Origin: Candidatus Poribacteria bacterium
GTDB lineage: Bacteria > Poribacteria > WGA-4E > WGA-3G
Length of the DNA stretch: 45,306 nt
Reading direction: 5' to 3'
Assembly (NCBI GenBank): GCA_012270795.1
Contig: JAAXHO010000170.1
Location: forward strand, 26,426-71,731
Part shown: positions 1-9,531 of the stretch, in pieces
Layout: each line of letters starts with the position of its first letter
How positions within the stretch are numbered: the stretch's first letter is position 1
Notes under the pieces: generated by a model
Databases searched by the model: none
Told to the model about the DNA's origin: nothing
What the model saw: only the letters and a program-made list of their open reading frames with translations
Program-made: the position numbers and the translations under genes

Positions 1-39
1 CCTCCAACAAGAGTACATTTCGACAATTGAATGCCTCTA
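1..39. repeat. End of a short inverted-repeat element (family A)
   Basis: The first 39 bases end in GACAATTGAATGCCTCT, the terminal sequence also found at both ends of the elements at 16477-16798 and 27686-27847. Only the right end lies in the window, and the element continues off the left edge. Its last bases overlap the stop codon of the adjacent TonB-dependent receptor gene. Confidence 0.75.
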
Positions 40-2319
40 CGATAACAACCGTCCAATGAGACAATAATTTATAGAAATGGTATAATTAACCATGTTATCA
101 AAAACGTCTAACGAACTCCAACCCCAAAACCGAGGTTCATTGACATAACCGGTCAGATTGTTAAAATCAATACCACCAGTGGGAGATGTATCGTTGAGGA
201 CGTTACGTCCTATAAGTGCAATTTCAGTATCGGCATTTGGTATTTGACATGCAAGTCGGACACCACCATCTAAAAGCCAATCATCGCTGAATTCCGCAGA
301 GTCGTAAAGAAAAAAGTGCACGCGGCTGCGGTATGCCCAATCTGTAGCTGCAACGAGACGAAAACCTGCCGGAAGTTCAAGTATGTAACGGAACGTCACA
401 TCTGCAATCCAAGCTGGTGCCTGCGGTAAACTGTTGCCATTGATAGAAAAAGTCCCTTCAGCAGAAGCGGACGGATCCAACACTTTGCACGGTGCACCAC
501 ATCCTTGCACTGCTAAATTCGGATCGTCAATGCGTGTCTGGTTGTAGCTAAGTCCTGCTGACACCTCAAGTGAAGGGACCGAGAGGAAAATCAATTCTGC
601 CTCAACACCGCGTCCAATGGTACTATCAGCGTTCACCAACCGATTGAAATTGGCACCTCCGCCCACCGCAGTAAGCTGTTGATCCTGCATAAAGTAGTTG
701 AACGCTGTCAGATTCATGTGTAACCGCTGCCCCAATAGACGTAGTTTTGTGCCACCTTCAACAGAGAGAACTGTTTCTGTCCCTGCGACTGTGACCTCAT
801 CGCCAAACAGTAAACGTCCCTGAATGCTGGGGGCACGGAATCCACGCGCGACACGAAAGTACGTCTGCACATTAGGAGAAACTTCATAACGTAGACTTAG
901 ATCGCCGCTCCACACCCTGTCCTCTGGATTCTGATGAATGGGACCGAGTGGACCTGCCTCCGTAACAGCTGGTGCTTCGTCCCGCCATGCTGTATAATCT
1001 TTCGCATCATTAGACAAACGCACACCAACACCCAATTCCAGTTCATCAAGCAATTGGTATGTCATTGACGCGAATGCTGCTCCTGCTGTAGCGGTTTGCT
1101 CTTGACGCGCCATACCATCTTGAATGCCACCTGCCAAAGTATCATAGTTGAAATCCTCCATCTCCACAAACTCATGGAAGTAGTACAACCCGATCTGATA
1201 TGCAAGACGGTTTTCTCCAATAGTCATCAAACGAACTTCCTGACTGAATTGCCTCAGCAAGGGAATACCAGATGCCGTTTCAGATGGAAATGGTATTTCT
1301 CCAGGACCACCTGTCCCAGTAAACACAGCACCGTACCCGCCATCAATATCACCTCGCGAAAATGTAGTAAGACGCTCCAGTCCTGTCAGTGAAACCAGCT
1401 GAAAGTTGCCAATGTCATAACGCAGTTCAAGAGTTAACCTTCCTGACCTGAGTGTCTGTTCATTTTCTGCATCGTGCGCAATAGTATCACGTGCAAAGTC
1501 ATCCACCAGACCTCCCTCATCAGGAACAAGGACATTGGCCCGAAACAGACGTGAAGTCCCATCAAGATCACGCCCATGAAACTTAAGCCACGCTTCAAAT
1601 TCAGGTATCGGAGTCCACAGCAGCTGCAAACGACCTGCCGAATCACGATATCCGCCTAAGACATCCTCCTCATCCGTAAACGCATTATCTATCCAATCAC
1701 CACGCCACTGATTGAGTATGGAAAGTCTCGCTGAAAGCACATTCGAAACAAGTGGACCTGATACTGCACCTTCAAAATTACTGCTGTTGAATCGTCCGTA
1801 ACTCAAACGTCCATATCCCTCTAAAACCTGTGTGGGACGTGCAGATTCGAACTTCACAGCACCAGCAGGCGTATTCCGACCAAATAACGTGCCTTGCGGT
1901 CCCCGCAACACCTCTATCCGATCCAGATCAAATACAGGAAAACCTTTCAACATCGTATTTTCAAGCACAACCCCATCGTAGAGCACAGAAACGGGTTGTG
2001 ATGCATTCAGGTCAAAATCCGTATCGCCAAGTCCACGAATATAAAAGCGCGGAAACACACGTCCAAACGACGATTCCATCTGAAAACTCGGTGTCCGATT
2101 CGACAAAAACCGCAAGTCCATACCCGACGCACGCAAAGTATCAGATTTACCCCCGCGAACCGTTGAAACCGATAAAGGCACCTCAAAAGACAACTGCTCG
2201 CGTTTTCGCGCAGTAACGACAACATCTTCCAACTGAATCACATCATCTGTATCTTCATCAGCAAAGACTAATAAAGGAATCGTTAGCACCACCAAGAAAA
2301 CTATGATTATTACTTTCAT
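37..2319 (-). CDS. TonB-dependent outer-membrane receptor
   Basis: This 760-residue protein is a TonB-dependent receptor, an outer-membrane gated barrel that imports a ligand with energy from TonB. Residues 1-20 form a signal peptide with a cleavage site after VFA. A TonB-box-like DVVVTARK follows near residue 32, then a plug domain (about 45-160) with RGLGD and LRGPQGTLFGRN motifs typical of the family, then a long beta-barrel. Start at 2319 is supported by an upstream AAAGG. Length is normal for the family. The last strand does not end in the usual aromatic residue but runs on as CLIGRLLS to a TAG that lies on the edge of a repeat element, so the C-terminus may have been altered by that insertion. 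The substrate cannot be told from sequence. The nearby esterase and sugar genes make a carbohydrate or siderophore ligand possible. Confidence 0.93.
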   Translation of the reverse strand: MKVIIIVFLVVLTIPLLVFADEDTDDVIQLEDVVVTARKREQLSFEVPLSVSTVRGGKSDTLRASGMDLRFLSNRTPSFQMESSFGRVFPRFYIRGLGDTDFDLNASQPVSVLYDGVVLENTMLKGFPVFDLDRIEVLRGPQGTLFGRNTPAGAVKFESARPTQVLEGYGRLSYGRFNSSNFEGAVSGPLVSNVLSARLSILNQWRGDWIDNAFTDEEDVLGGYRDSAGRLQLLWTPIPEFEAWLKFHGRDLDGTSRLFRANVLVPDEGGLVDDFARDTIAHDAENEQTLRSGRLTLELRYDIGNFQLVSLTGLERLTTFSRGDIDGGYGAVFTGTGGPGEIPFPSETASGIPLLRQFSQEVRLMTIGENRLAYQIGLYYFHEFVEMEDFNYDTLAGGIQDGMARQEQTATAGAAFASMTYQLLDELELGVGVRLSNDAKDYTAWRDEAPAVTEAGPLGPIHQNPEDRVWSGDLSLRYEVSPNVQTYFRVARGFRAPSIQGRLLFGDEVTVAGTETVLSVEGGTKLRLLGQRLHMNLTAFNYFMQDQQLTAVGGGANFNRLVNADSTIGRGVEAELIFLSVPSLEVSAGLSYNQTRIDDPNLAVQGCGAPCKVLDPSASAEGTFSINGNSLPQAPAWIADVTFRYILELPAGFRLVAATDWAYRSRVHFFLYDSAEFSDDWLLDGGVRLACQIPNADTEIALIGRNVLNDTSPTGGIDFNNLTGYVNEPRFWGWSSLDVFDNMVNYTISINYCLIGRLLS

Positions 2320-2382
2320 ATATTCACCTTTAAAAATAGTGTATGGTTCATGTAATCCCGTGATAGGTTGATTGACTTGGAA

Positions 2383-3417
2383 TTACTTTGCAAAGAACTG
2401 CCTTACAAATTCCCATGCACCTGCTTTGTAATATCGATGTCCGCCATCTCCGATAAACAGCTCACACCTATCTGCCACACCCGCAACCGTATAGATCTCT
2501 TTCAACCGTTGATATGCAAACTTTACATGTTCTATCGGAAAAATACCATCATCTTGCCCCGCAATTGCCAAAAACGGACGTGGTGCAATTAAACCAGCAA
2601 CGTCATACATCTCACCTAACCGCATCACACCCGGCACATAGTTGCACTCACAGTGCCGAATAGTACCGATACTCCCTTCAAACGTGCAAAAATAGCAACT
2701 CGGAACAGCAACAGCAATACGTGTTTCACATGCAGCAGCGAAAAGCGACACCGTCCCACCACCAGAGTTACCAGTAATCGCAATCCGTTCAGAATCTACT
2801 GGCAAGTTTTCTGTCGCCCAATCAATCAATCGTGACATGTCCCACACCCGCTCACCGATGGGTGTTCGCCCAACAAGTATGCTATGTACTAACTGATGCC
2901 TGCATGAGTGTGTGCTATTGTTTTGCTTATCCGCTTCAGTGCGCGTTTCACCGAAGGCGCGTGTTGTCGGAGCAATTGCAATGTACCCCTCTTCCACAGC
3001 AGCCTGACGTGCAATGTCCCGTTCACCTGCTATCATCTCCTGCTCCTCTTTTTCCGAATGAGCAATACCAGCGTAGATATGCGGATGATTGTGTCCATGT
3101 GGTGTAAGGATCAAAGGAACATTTCCCGCAACTGTTTTCGGACGAAGCAGATAAAATGGCAACGGCACTGTCGGCTCTACCCACAAATACCAACTTTCCC
3201 GAATATGCGTGTCCATATCCAAAACTTCAAGTTGTTCCGCTTTCGGAATATAATCAGCAAGGTCAGATTCCATATTATCTAAACCCAGAATATTCCGCAA
3301 CGCCGGACGAAATTTGGCTTGCCATGCTACCAAACCTTCTGATGTCGTTTCATGGAACTCATACCTCCTCGGCACTGTGTGGTATAAAGTTTCAAAATAT
3401 TTTTCTGCATTGTACAT
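2383..3417 (-). CDS. Alpha/beta-hydrolase, acetyl-xylan-esterase-like
   Basis: A 344-residue alpha/beta hydrolase related to the acetyl-xylan esterase / Abhydrolase_7 group. The nucleophile elbow is GNSGG around residue 217. The expected acid is the Asp in AGQDDGIFP, and the catalytic His lies in GDGGHRYY near the C-terminus. An upstream segment LILTPHGHNHP supplies the oxyanion-hole region. No signal peptide is visible, so the enzyme is probably cytoplasmic. The start at 3417 follows GGAG at good spacing. It lies behind, and on the same strand as, the TonB receptor gene, with about 60 bases between them, so joint transcription is possible. Members remove acetyl or other acyl groups from sugars, but the actual substrate is unknown. 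Confidence 0.8.
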   Translation of the reverse strand: MYNAEKYFETLYHTVPRRYEFHETTSEGLVAWQAKFRPALRNILGLDNMESDLADYIPKAEQLEVLDMDTHIRESWYLWVEPTVPLPFYLLRPKTVAGNVPLILTPHGHNHPHIYAGIAHSEKEEQEMIAGERDIARQAAVEEGYIAIAPTTRAFGETRTEADKQNNSTHSCRHQLVHSILVGRTPIGERVWDMSRLIDWATENLPVDSERIAITGNSGGGTVSLFAAACETRIAVAVPSCYFCTFEGSIGTIRHCECNYVPGVMRLGEMYDVAGLIAPRPFLAIAGQDDGIFPIEHVKFAYQRLKEIYTVAGVADRCELFIGDGGHRYYKAGAWEFVRQFFAK

Positions 3418-3682
3418 TACAATTTTCTCCTCTACATATTACGAAATAAACTTACACAGAACTCACATAAGATTATACCCTATTTTCGTTTTCTTATGGT
3501 GTAGTTTTGCAGAACTTTAAATTCAAAAAAGGAAATTTATACTAAAAACCAAATTCCAAATAAACGAACCAATTTTATGTGAAAAAAAATGAATTTATGT
3601 GTATAATTGCAAATGGAAGTATTGTAAAAAACCTTGTTACTGTTTTTCTACAAACAGACTTTTATGCAGAGAGGGGAAAACA

Positions 3683-4456
3683 ATGTTATGGTATAAAAAC
3701 TGGTATTGGCTATTGGCATTGCTCGTTGTTATCGGCATTAGGGGATATGTTCTCTTGAAACCGAAACCACCAGTTACACTTGAAAAAGTTCACAACAAAC
3801 CAGAACTTAATAAAGTTCGCAAAGCAGCACCGAACAAAGGCATGGAGACGTTTGTGGATCCAATCACTGAAGACAACACAGAAAACGATGAAATATCAGA
3901 TGTTTTCCCAGATGAACCTTCCGAAACAACGGCTGAACCCCCAACAGATAACATATATGTTGAAAGTGTTGAGGATATAGTCCAGCCAGAAGAAACACCT
4001 AAAGCAGTAGCAGACGATTGGCGCACCGCCGACTACGGAGAATCACCCTTTGGGTTTGGTGAGTATCCGAAAATTCCATCAGATCTCCCCAATGATTATA
4101 GACCTGGATGGACTATGTCCAATGTTGCTGAACAGCGAGAAGAGATTCAGGCTAGTCTACGTGCTTGGGAACTGTTAGATCGATCGCGCATCAAGTTGTG
4201 GAATGAGGGGCACACTGAAGTTACAACTATTGATTTGAGTCCAATTACAAATAAGATATATCCACTTTCACCTACTACGGTACTCGTTAAGTATACAGGA
4301 ACAGGAATTGATAAACGCGTCAGTTCAGTCTTTACAGACTCTGATTTTCCAGAAGATTTAGCAGAACGAATCAAATTTGGAGAGAGACCCCCGGGAATCT
4401 TGATTTTAGACTATGATACTGATGGGTTTGATGTGTATGAATTCCTTGGATTATAA
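3683..4456 (+). CDS. Membrane-anchored protein of unknown function
   Basis: I chose the ATG at 3683 because it follows GAGAGGGG at proper spacing and opens directly on a transmembrane segment. The upstream in-frame codons give a Cys-rich, unlikely N-terminus. The 257-residue product has one N-terminal membrane helix (WLLALLVVIGIRGYVLL), then a low-complexity acidic stretch rich in Glu, Asp, Thr and Pro to about residue 120, then a globular C-terminal part of about 130 residues with no family I recognise. The layout resembles the protein at 43185-43880 (anchor, Pro/Glu linker, small domain). A TATAAT lies at 3602-3607. It is divergent from the esterase gene. I propose no function. Confidence 0.7.
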   Translation: MLWYKNWYWLLALLVVIGIRGYVLLKPKPPVTLEKVHNKPELNKVRKAAPNKGMETFVDPITEDNTENDEISDVFPDEPSETTAEPPTDNIYVESVEDIVQPEETPKAVADDWRTADYGESPFGFGEYPKIPSDLPNDYRPGWTMSNVAEQREEIQASLRAWELLDRSRIKLWNEGHTEVTTIDLSPITNKIYPLSPTTVLVKYTGTGIDKRVSSVFTDSDFPEDLAERIKFGERPPGILILDYDTDGFDVYEFLGL

Positions 4457-4793
4457 CCTATTTGGAGGAATATAAACTGCCCATCTGAAAAACGGTCAGA
4501 CCACCACGCTTCCTTACCTTTTTATTTTCTCGGAGACCCCTTCCTAACATCTTTATTCCGATTTACCCAACGAACGGGGATACCGCTGCAAATGTCAAAA
4601 TTTGGTCGATCCGCTATCCATCAGATATAAAAGAAAATCTGAAATACATTGCAACAAAACCTTGAGAATATATAAGCAGGATAGTCACAGTAACTACAGC
4701 GTATCTCATAAATATTTATTGATTTGAAATTTTCTTTTAATGTTGTAGGTGAGAATTGAAATTTCGGTGTAAATCGGTACTTGATATAGACGT
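4457..4793. other. Intergenic region, no clear gene
   Basis: About 340 AT-rich bases between two convergent genes. A stretch at about 4557-4665 stays open on the plus strand without a start codon and could be a gene remnant, but I recognise nothing in it. No terminator with a clear T-run was found. Confidence 0.4.
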
Positions 4794-5624
4794 TTAAGAA
4801 GTAGTTTCTGCCGAGTTAAATTTTACGACCTTTTCCCAAAGATGATCTGATGTTGTGTAATGGGTTTCATAATCACGATCTTCAAATAACAAATATTGCG
4901 TCGGTTTGATGTTCTCCTTTGCAACCTTGTAGTATTGGGGAAATATTTCAATACCAGTGGAATTCCTAAACAACTTCTGCGCGACCTGACAAGTCGTCGC
5001 AGAACCCGCAAACAGATCAAGCACCCAATCATTTTCTTTGGTAAACAACTTAATGAACCATTGAGGTAACGTCTTCGGAAAAACGGCACTATGTTTACGA
5101 TTTCCCGTTTCTGTTGCTAAGTGTAAAACATTAGTCGGATATGCCATCTTTCTGTCTAACCAATTGGACACATTTTTACCGAACCCACTCCCCACTCTTG
5201 ACGTATCCCGACTCTGATCCGCCTTACTGAGCTTCTTCAGTCTTTTCGCCGCCCAATCTCCCATTGGTACCATAACGGATTCTTGATACATATTGAACTT
5301 CTTGGTTTTGTTAAACTGTAAACATCTTTCCCAAGCATCTCTAAATCGGTTAGGCCATTTACCCGGATAACTATTCTTCTTATGCCAGATAAATTCCTCC
5401 ATCCACAACCATCCCTGTTTTTTCATCTCAAGTATCAACTCAATAACATAAGTATGTCGTTCTCCGTTAACTGCTTTCTCTTTAATGTTTAGGATAAATG
5501 TACCAGATGGTTTGAGAACTCTAAAAAATTGTTTGGCACGAGGCATAAACCAATCCACATATTCATTGGGGTTGATACCTCCATACGTCTTAGATCGACG
5601 GTCTGCATACGGAGGAGAGGTCAT
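4794..5624 (-). CDS. Site-specific DNA methyltransferase (N4-C/N6-A, beta class)
   Basis: An amino-methyltransferase acting on DNA bases. Motif IV (TSPPY) lies at the very N-terminus and motif I (LDLFAGSATT) near residue 210, the order of the beta class. TSPPY is more usual in N4-cytosine than in N6-adenine enzymes. Coding homology clearly extends upstream of this ATG: the same frame reads TYLYLGDCLEVL then DLIMTSPPY, the standard family N-terminus, through about 5730, where an in-frame TAG stands further up at about 5776. No ATG, GTG or TTG exists in that stretch, so the true start is either a rare codon (ATA at 5708-5706, or CTG at 5747-5745) or has been mutated. No restriction endonuclease partner is adjacent, so it may be an orphan methylase. 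Confidence 0.85.
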   Translation of the reverse strand: MTSPPYADRRSKTYGGINPNEYVDWFMPRAKQFFRVLKPSGTFILNIKEKAVNGERHTYVIELILEMKKQGWLWMEEFIWHKKNSYPGKWPNRFRDAWERCLQFNKTKKFNMYQESVMVPMGDWAAKRLKKLSKADQSRDTSRVGSGFGKNVSNWLDRKMAYPTNVLHLATETGNRKHSAVFPKTLPQWFIKLFTKENDWVLDLFAGSATTCQVAQKLFRNSTGIEIFPQYYKVAKENIKPTQYLLFEDRDYETHYTTSDHLWEKVVKFNSAETTS

Positions 5625-5886
5625 AATCAGATCATAGGAATCAGTGTCAAACTCACCGAGTACCTCTAAACAATCACCAAGATAAAGATATGTTTTTATT
5701 GCTGTTATTGAATAATTTACCTCTATACCTTGAATATTACAATTCAGTGGTAAATGAAGGGACTTACCAAATTGCTATTACAGCGTAAAGAAACCTTTTC
5801 AATTTTGCCACTATTAGTAAGTCTAAATAATACTATATCTACTCAGAAAAGTCAAACGAACTTAAAATACAATTCTTGCGGTTCAC

Positions 5887-5914
5887 TTGACAAAATTCGC
5901 ATCAATGCTATAAT
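5887..5914 (+). promoter_or_regulatory. Consensus sigma-70 promoter
   Basis: TTGACA at 5887-5892 and TATAAT at 5909-5914, spacer 16. Both hexamers are perfect. It lies about 80 bases before the ATG at 5998 and should drive the SDR and Gfo/Idh pair. Confidence 0.75.
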
Positions 5915-5997
5915 ACCATAATAATAAACAACACACTAAAACCTGTCAACTGAATTCAACTTAACAATACGACAGGTTGAATATGAAAGGTTTTTCA

Positions 5998-6897
5998 ATG
6001 AAAGTATTGATAACTGGTGCCAGTGGTAGACTCGGCACTTATGTCATACGAGAATTAGCAGAACGTCATACACTCGTCTTAATGTCTCGTAGACAACCCG
6101 CTGAGGAATTTGCTAACCTACCATTTATTCAAGGCGACCTGAACAACTTTGAGGACTGCCAACGCGCTGTGGAAGGTGTAGACGCTATCCAACACCTTGG
6201 CGCGCAACCTAATCCCGTAGACCATCCAGATATGCGTGCAAATGCCAAAGAAAAAGGCATACCTTTTGATGCAACTTTCAAAACCAATATGCTCGGCACC
6301 TACTACCTCATGCAAGCCGCAATTGAAGCAGATGTACAAACAGTGGTCATGTCCGGCAGCAACTGTGCATTAGGACATGGATTCCGAATTAGCAAAACAC
6401 ACATGCCCATAGATTACCTACCTATAGACGAAGAACATCCCTGCTACCCTGAAGATTCCTATAGTTTCTCCAAACGTTGTGGTGAAGACCTATTAGCAAG
6501 TTACACGCGTGCCTACGGCATCCGAACCTACATCACCCGTCCCGCAGGTATCACGCCAGAAGAACGCAGAAAACAGATGGCAAAAAATGTAAAACCCACA
6601 AATGGTTGGACACCATGGTTGTGGTGTTGGGTAGGCAGTGAAGATGTCGCAAGTTCCCACCGTTTGATCATGGAAAAAGCGGACACGCTACCACCGCACG
6701 ATGTCTATTTTCTCAACGCAGATGACACCTCTGCTTTAGAACCCTCCTTAGAATTGGTAGAACGTTTTAAACCGGAATTCTTACCAAAAGTCAGGACGCT
6801 AAAAGGCCATCAATCGTTTATCAATTGCGATAAACTTAAAAACGCAGTCGGGTGGGAACACAAAACATCGTGGAGGGAATATCATGGCAACGAGTGA
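5998..6897 (+). CDS. NAD(P)-dependent epimerase/dehydratase (extended SDR)
   Basis: About 299 residues from the ATG at 5998, which follows GAAAGG with seven bases between. A TTG at 5977 and an ATG at 5983 in the same frame have no such site. The Rossmann glycine motif TGASGRLG is at the N-terminus, and the catalytic YSFSK (Tyr-x-x-x-Lys) lies near residue 155, with an upstream Ser in the SGSN segment. This is the extended SDR family that oxidises or epimerises sugars and sugar nucleotides, and uronate dehydrogenase-like members look similar. The last 14 bases overlap the start of the next gene, so the two are translationally coupled and probably act on the same sugar. The protein should be cytoplasmic. 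Confidence 0.85.
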   Translation: MKVLITGASGRLGTYVIRELAERHTLVLMSRRQPAEEFANLPFIQGDLNNFEDCQRAVEGVDAIQHLGAQPNPVDHPDMRANAKEKGIPFDATFKTNMLGTYYLMQAAIEADVQTVVMSGSNCALGHGFRISKTHMPIDYLPIDEEHPCYPEDSYSFSKRCGEDLLASYTRAYGIRTYITRPAGITPEERRKQMAKNVKPTNGWTPWLWCWVGSEDVASSHRLIMEKADTLPPHDVYFLNADDTSALEPSLELVERFKPEFLPKVRTLKGHQSFINCDKLKNAVGWEHKTSWREYHGNE

Positions 6898-7966
6898 CAG
6901 AGTACGCATCGGAGTTGTCGGCGTAGGAAGCATCGCAGTACGTGGCATTCTCCCGCACCTCACACAAGACGATGTCCAAGATAGATTACAGGTAACTGCT
7001 GTCTGTGACCCTGTGCCTTGTAGAGCACAAGCCGCATCCAAAAAATTCAATGTGCCACACGCTTACGAAACTTTTGAAGAGATGTTGGCAGACGGTCATG
7101 TTGACGCTGTCAGCATTGCATCCCCCATAGGGATTCATTATGAACAAGGCAAACTCGCAATTGAGCACGGGGTCCACGCACATTTCAACAAAACGATGAC
7201 AACCACTGTTGATGAAGCGGACGACCTAATTGAATCGGCAAAGCGAAAAGGTGTCAAATTAGTCGCATCCCCCGGACAGATGCTGCGTCCAATACATCAA
7301 GAAATTAAGAGACTAATTGATGATGGTGCTATCGGAACGTTAACTTGGGCAGCAACAGGTTCCTCTTTTGGCAGATACCACGAAGCTGAATCGGTTCGGC
7401 ACGGGGACGATGTCCTCTCTAACATAAATCCAGCGTGGTACTTCCGAAAACCGGGTGGCGGTCCCCTCTACGATATGACCGTTTACGGATTACACACAAT
7501 GACCGGTATCCTCGGTCCCGTCAAGCGGGTTACTGCGTTCTCTGGTGTGCGTGTCAAGGAACGTGAATTCCGAGGTGAGATGCTACCATGCGACATGGAC
7601 GATAATACCTTTATTCTACTTGACTTCGGTGAAGCCTTCTTCGGTTTTGTCTACGGTGCAGCTGCGGGACACGCCATCAGAGGTGGATTAGCAATAAACG
7701 GAACTGCAGGTTCTATTGAGGGAAGTACAATCAACGGCAAACCAATTGACGCACCGAAAAGGGCACTACCGCACGTCGTCGGTCCCCATCGCAGCATACA
7801 GGAAGCACATGTTTACGAAGACATCATGCAACTCGTTGACTGGATCCGCGAGGATAAACCTACCATCGTCACTGCAGAGCATGCCCGACATGTCATTGAA
7901 ATCTTTGATGCAGGATACCGATCAGCAGAGACAGGACAAGCACAAACCTTACGAACCACATTCTAA
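6884..7966 (+). CDS. Gfo/Idh/MocA family oxidoreductase
   Basis: A 360-residue NAD(P)-dependent sugar or cyclitol oxidoreductase. The N-terminal Rossmann domain starts RIGVVGVGSIA, with CDP near residue 45. The usual EKP signature is replaced by FNKT (HFNKTMTTTV). The C-terminal half is the beta-sheet substrate domain, with a YGLHTMTG segment in place of the common His motif. The start ATG at 6884 lies inside the end of the SDR gene and follows GGAGGG. The operon suggests that both enzymes work in one oxidation or isomerisation of a sugar. The altered EKP motif could change cofactor or catalytic behaviour. Confidence 0.87.
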   Translation: MATSDRVRIGVVGVGSIAVRGILPHLTQDDVQDRLQVTAVCDPVPCRAQAASKKFNVPHAYETFEEMLADGHVDAVSIASPIGIHYEQGKLAIEHGVHAHFNKTMTTTVDEADDLIESAKRKGVKLVASPGQMLRPIHQEIKRLIDDGAIGTLTWAATGSSFGRYHEAESVRHGDDVLSNINPAWYFRKPGGGPLYDMTVYGLHTMTGILGPVKRVTAFSGVRVKEREFRGEMLPCDMDDNTFILLDFGEAFFGFVYGAAAGHAIRGGLAINGTAGSIEGSTINGKPIDAPKRALPHVVGPHRSIQEAHVYEDIMQLVDWIREDKPTIVTAEHARHVIEIFDAGYRSAETGQAQTLRTTF

Positions 7967-8012
7967 GCTTCAAGCATTAGAAAAAGAGTTCTCTTATTAT
8001 GTGTATTATCTA

Positions 8013-8168
8013 ATACCAATTCTAATTAATATTGTTCCATTAAGGAATTTCACTTTTATCGTTGGTTGGAGGTCTCTCTTCGGTAGGAGCGACCTCCCGG
8101 TCGCGACCGGGAGGTCGCTCCTACCATATCTCCGTCGCTAATGAGATATAATCAATTAGAAATGGTAT
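8013..8168. repeat. Inverted-terminus element (family B) with central palindrome
   Basis: The ends are inverted: ATACCAATTCTAATT at 8013 and TTAGAAATGGTAT at 8156-8168. The middle holds a long perfect palindrome of the form GGAGCGACCTCCCGGTCGCG at about 8086-8124. A second copy in opposite orientation is at 30241-30396 and is almost identical for over 100 bases. No coding capacity, so this is probably a MITE-like element moved in trans. Confidence 0.8.
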
Positions 8169-8240
8169 AACCTTGAAATTTACAAAGATATAAAGTATCC
8201 TTGAGTACATAACCCACGTTATGTACAGGAGAATTGACTC

Positions 8241-8492
8241 ATGAAATTTGATGAACAAAAAAACGCAACATTAGACGGTCTCATTACATGCGATGCAGAG
8301 ATTATGAGTGGCACACCCGTTTTTAAAAACACCCGTGTTCCCATAAAAAACCTGATTGACTATTTAGAGACTGGAGAAACACTTGATGCGTTTTTAGATG
8401 ATTTTCCATCTGTCAACCGAGATCAAGTAGTCAAAGTCTTGGAACTTGCCAAAGAAATGCTCCTAACACATGCCTATGCAAATTCTCATTGA
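8241..8492 (+). CDS. DUF433 domain protein
   Basis: An 83-residue DUF433 protein, a small winged-helix-like family often found as the antitoxin-like partner of PIN-related toxins. The core is the SGTPVFKNTRVPI segment, then a short helical region ending in VVKVLELAKEMLL. Start at 8241 follows AGGAG. Here the next gene, only 12 bases on, is a sugar kinase and no PIN-like gene follows, so a toxin-antitoxin role is not supported by context. A second DUF433 gene is at 21126-21353. Confidence 0.85.
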   Translation: MKFDEQKNATLDGLITCDAEIMSGTPVFKNTRVPIKNLIDYLETGETLDAFLDDFPSVNRDQVVKVLELAKEMLLTHAYANSH

Positions 8493-8504
8493 GGAATTCA
8501 ACTT

Positions 8505-9458
8505 ATGCCAAGAGCCCTATGTATCGGTGAACTGCTCATCGATTTTGTATCAACGACACCTGATGTCACCCTTGCCGATGCTCCCGGATTTGTCAAAGCC
8601 CCCGGAGGAGCCCCTGCTAACGTCGCTGTCGGTTTAGCCAAACTTGGCGTAGATGCGGGTTTCATCGGTAAAGTCGGGGCAGACCCGTTCGGCGATTTCC
8701 TGACTGAAACGCTTCAACAAAACAGTGTTGATACCGCATATCTCATCGCAGGAGAAACATCCCGTACCACCTTAGCCTTCGTTGCCACACGTTCTGATGG
8801 CATGAAAGACATTACGTTCTATAGACATCCAGGTGCTGACATCCAACTTTCCCCCGATGAGATTGACGCGGACTATATCCAATCAGCAGCACTGTTCCAC
8901 TACGGTTCTGTTAGCCTTAGTCATTCCCCAACCCGTGAAGCAACCCTCAAAGCCATTCAATGTGCGAAATCTGCAGGTGCCTTCATCTCCTACGACCCCA
9001 ATTTGCGACTGATGTTATGGGACAACCCCGATGAGGCAAGACATTGGATTTGGGAAATGATGCCTTTTGCAGATGTCGTCAAAATCTCAGAGGAAGAGTG
9101 GGAGTTTATTACAGGAGATGTGGAATTGCCACGCGGCATTGAACGGATTCTCGGTCTCGACGTGAAGTTGCTTGTTGTGACATTAGGTGAACGCGGCTGC
9201 TATTTCACAAACGGAAACGCTAACGGATATGTTGAAGGTTTCACCGTTGAAGTCGTCGATACACTCGGTGCTGGTGATGCATTCGTCGCTGCAATGCTCT
9301 CCCGACTGATAAAGCACACTGACCTTACTTCACTAAACACCGACCAGCTTGAAAGTATCATGCGTTATGCCAATGCGGCGGGAGCATTGGCTACGCAAAA
9401 GGTGGGTGTGATTCCCTCTTTACCAACACCACAGGAAATCAAGCAGTTCCTCTCATAA
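8505..9458 (+). CDS. PfkB-family carbohydrate kinase (fructokinase-like)
   Basis: A 317-residue ribokinase-fold kinase that phosphorylates a sugar with ATP. The N-terminal signature includes APGGAPANVAVGLAKLG with the GG of the sugar site. The second PfkB signature DTLGAGDAF near residue 250 carries the catalytic Asp (GAGD). The overall pattern (GELLIDF at the start, YDPNLR at about 165) is that of fructokinases. The start follows GAGG, 12 bases after the DUF433 stop, so both genes are probably on one transcript. A GH32 fructosidase homologue lies at 40318-41871 but is not linked. Confidence 0.88.
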   Translation: MPRALCIGELLIDFVSTTPDVTLADAPGFVKAPGGAPANVAVGLAKLGVDAGFIGKVGADPFGDFLTETLQQNSVDTAYLIAGETSRTTLAFVATRSDGMKDITFYRHPGADIQLSPDEIDADYIQSAALFHYGSVSLSHSPTREATLKAIQCAKSAGAFISYDPNLRLMLWDNPDEARHWIWEMMPFADVVKISEEEWEFITGDVELPRGIERILGLDVKLLVVTLGERGCYFTNGNANGYVEGFTVEVVDTLGAGDAFVAAMLSRLIKHTDLTSLNTDQLESIMRYANAAGALATQKVGVIPSLPTPQEIKQFLS

Positions 9459-9531
9459 AAAATAGGGGAATACTGATAATCCACTCATTTAATTTTATCT
9501 ATTTGCAGGTAGAGGAAAAACACCCCTTTGA

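Noticed and set aside
1096-1392. Open frame on the plus strand inside the receptor gene
   Set aside because: It is antisense to a clear TonB receptor, rich in Cys, His and Thr, and has no ribosome-binding site.
4794-5624. A restriction-modification system
   Set aside because: Only the methyltransferase is visible. The PD-(D/E)XK genes are over 12 kb away, with no link in operon or strand.
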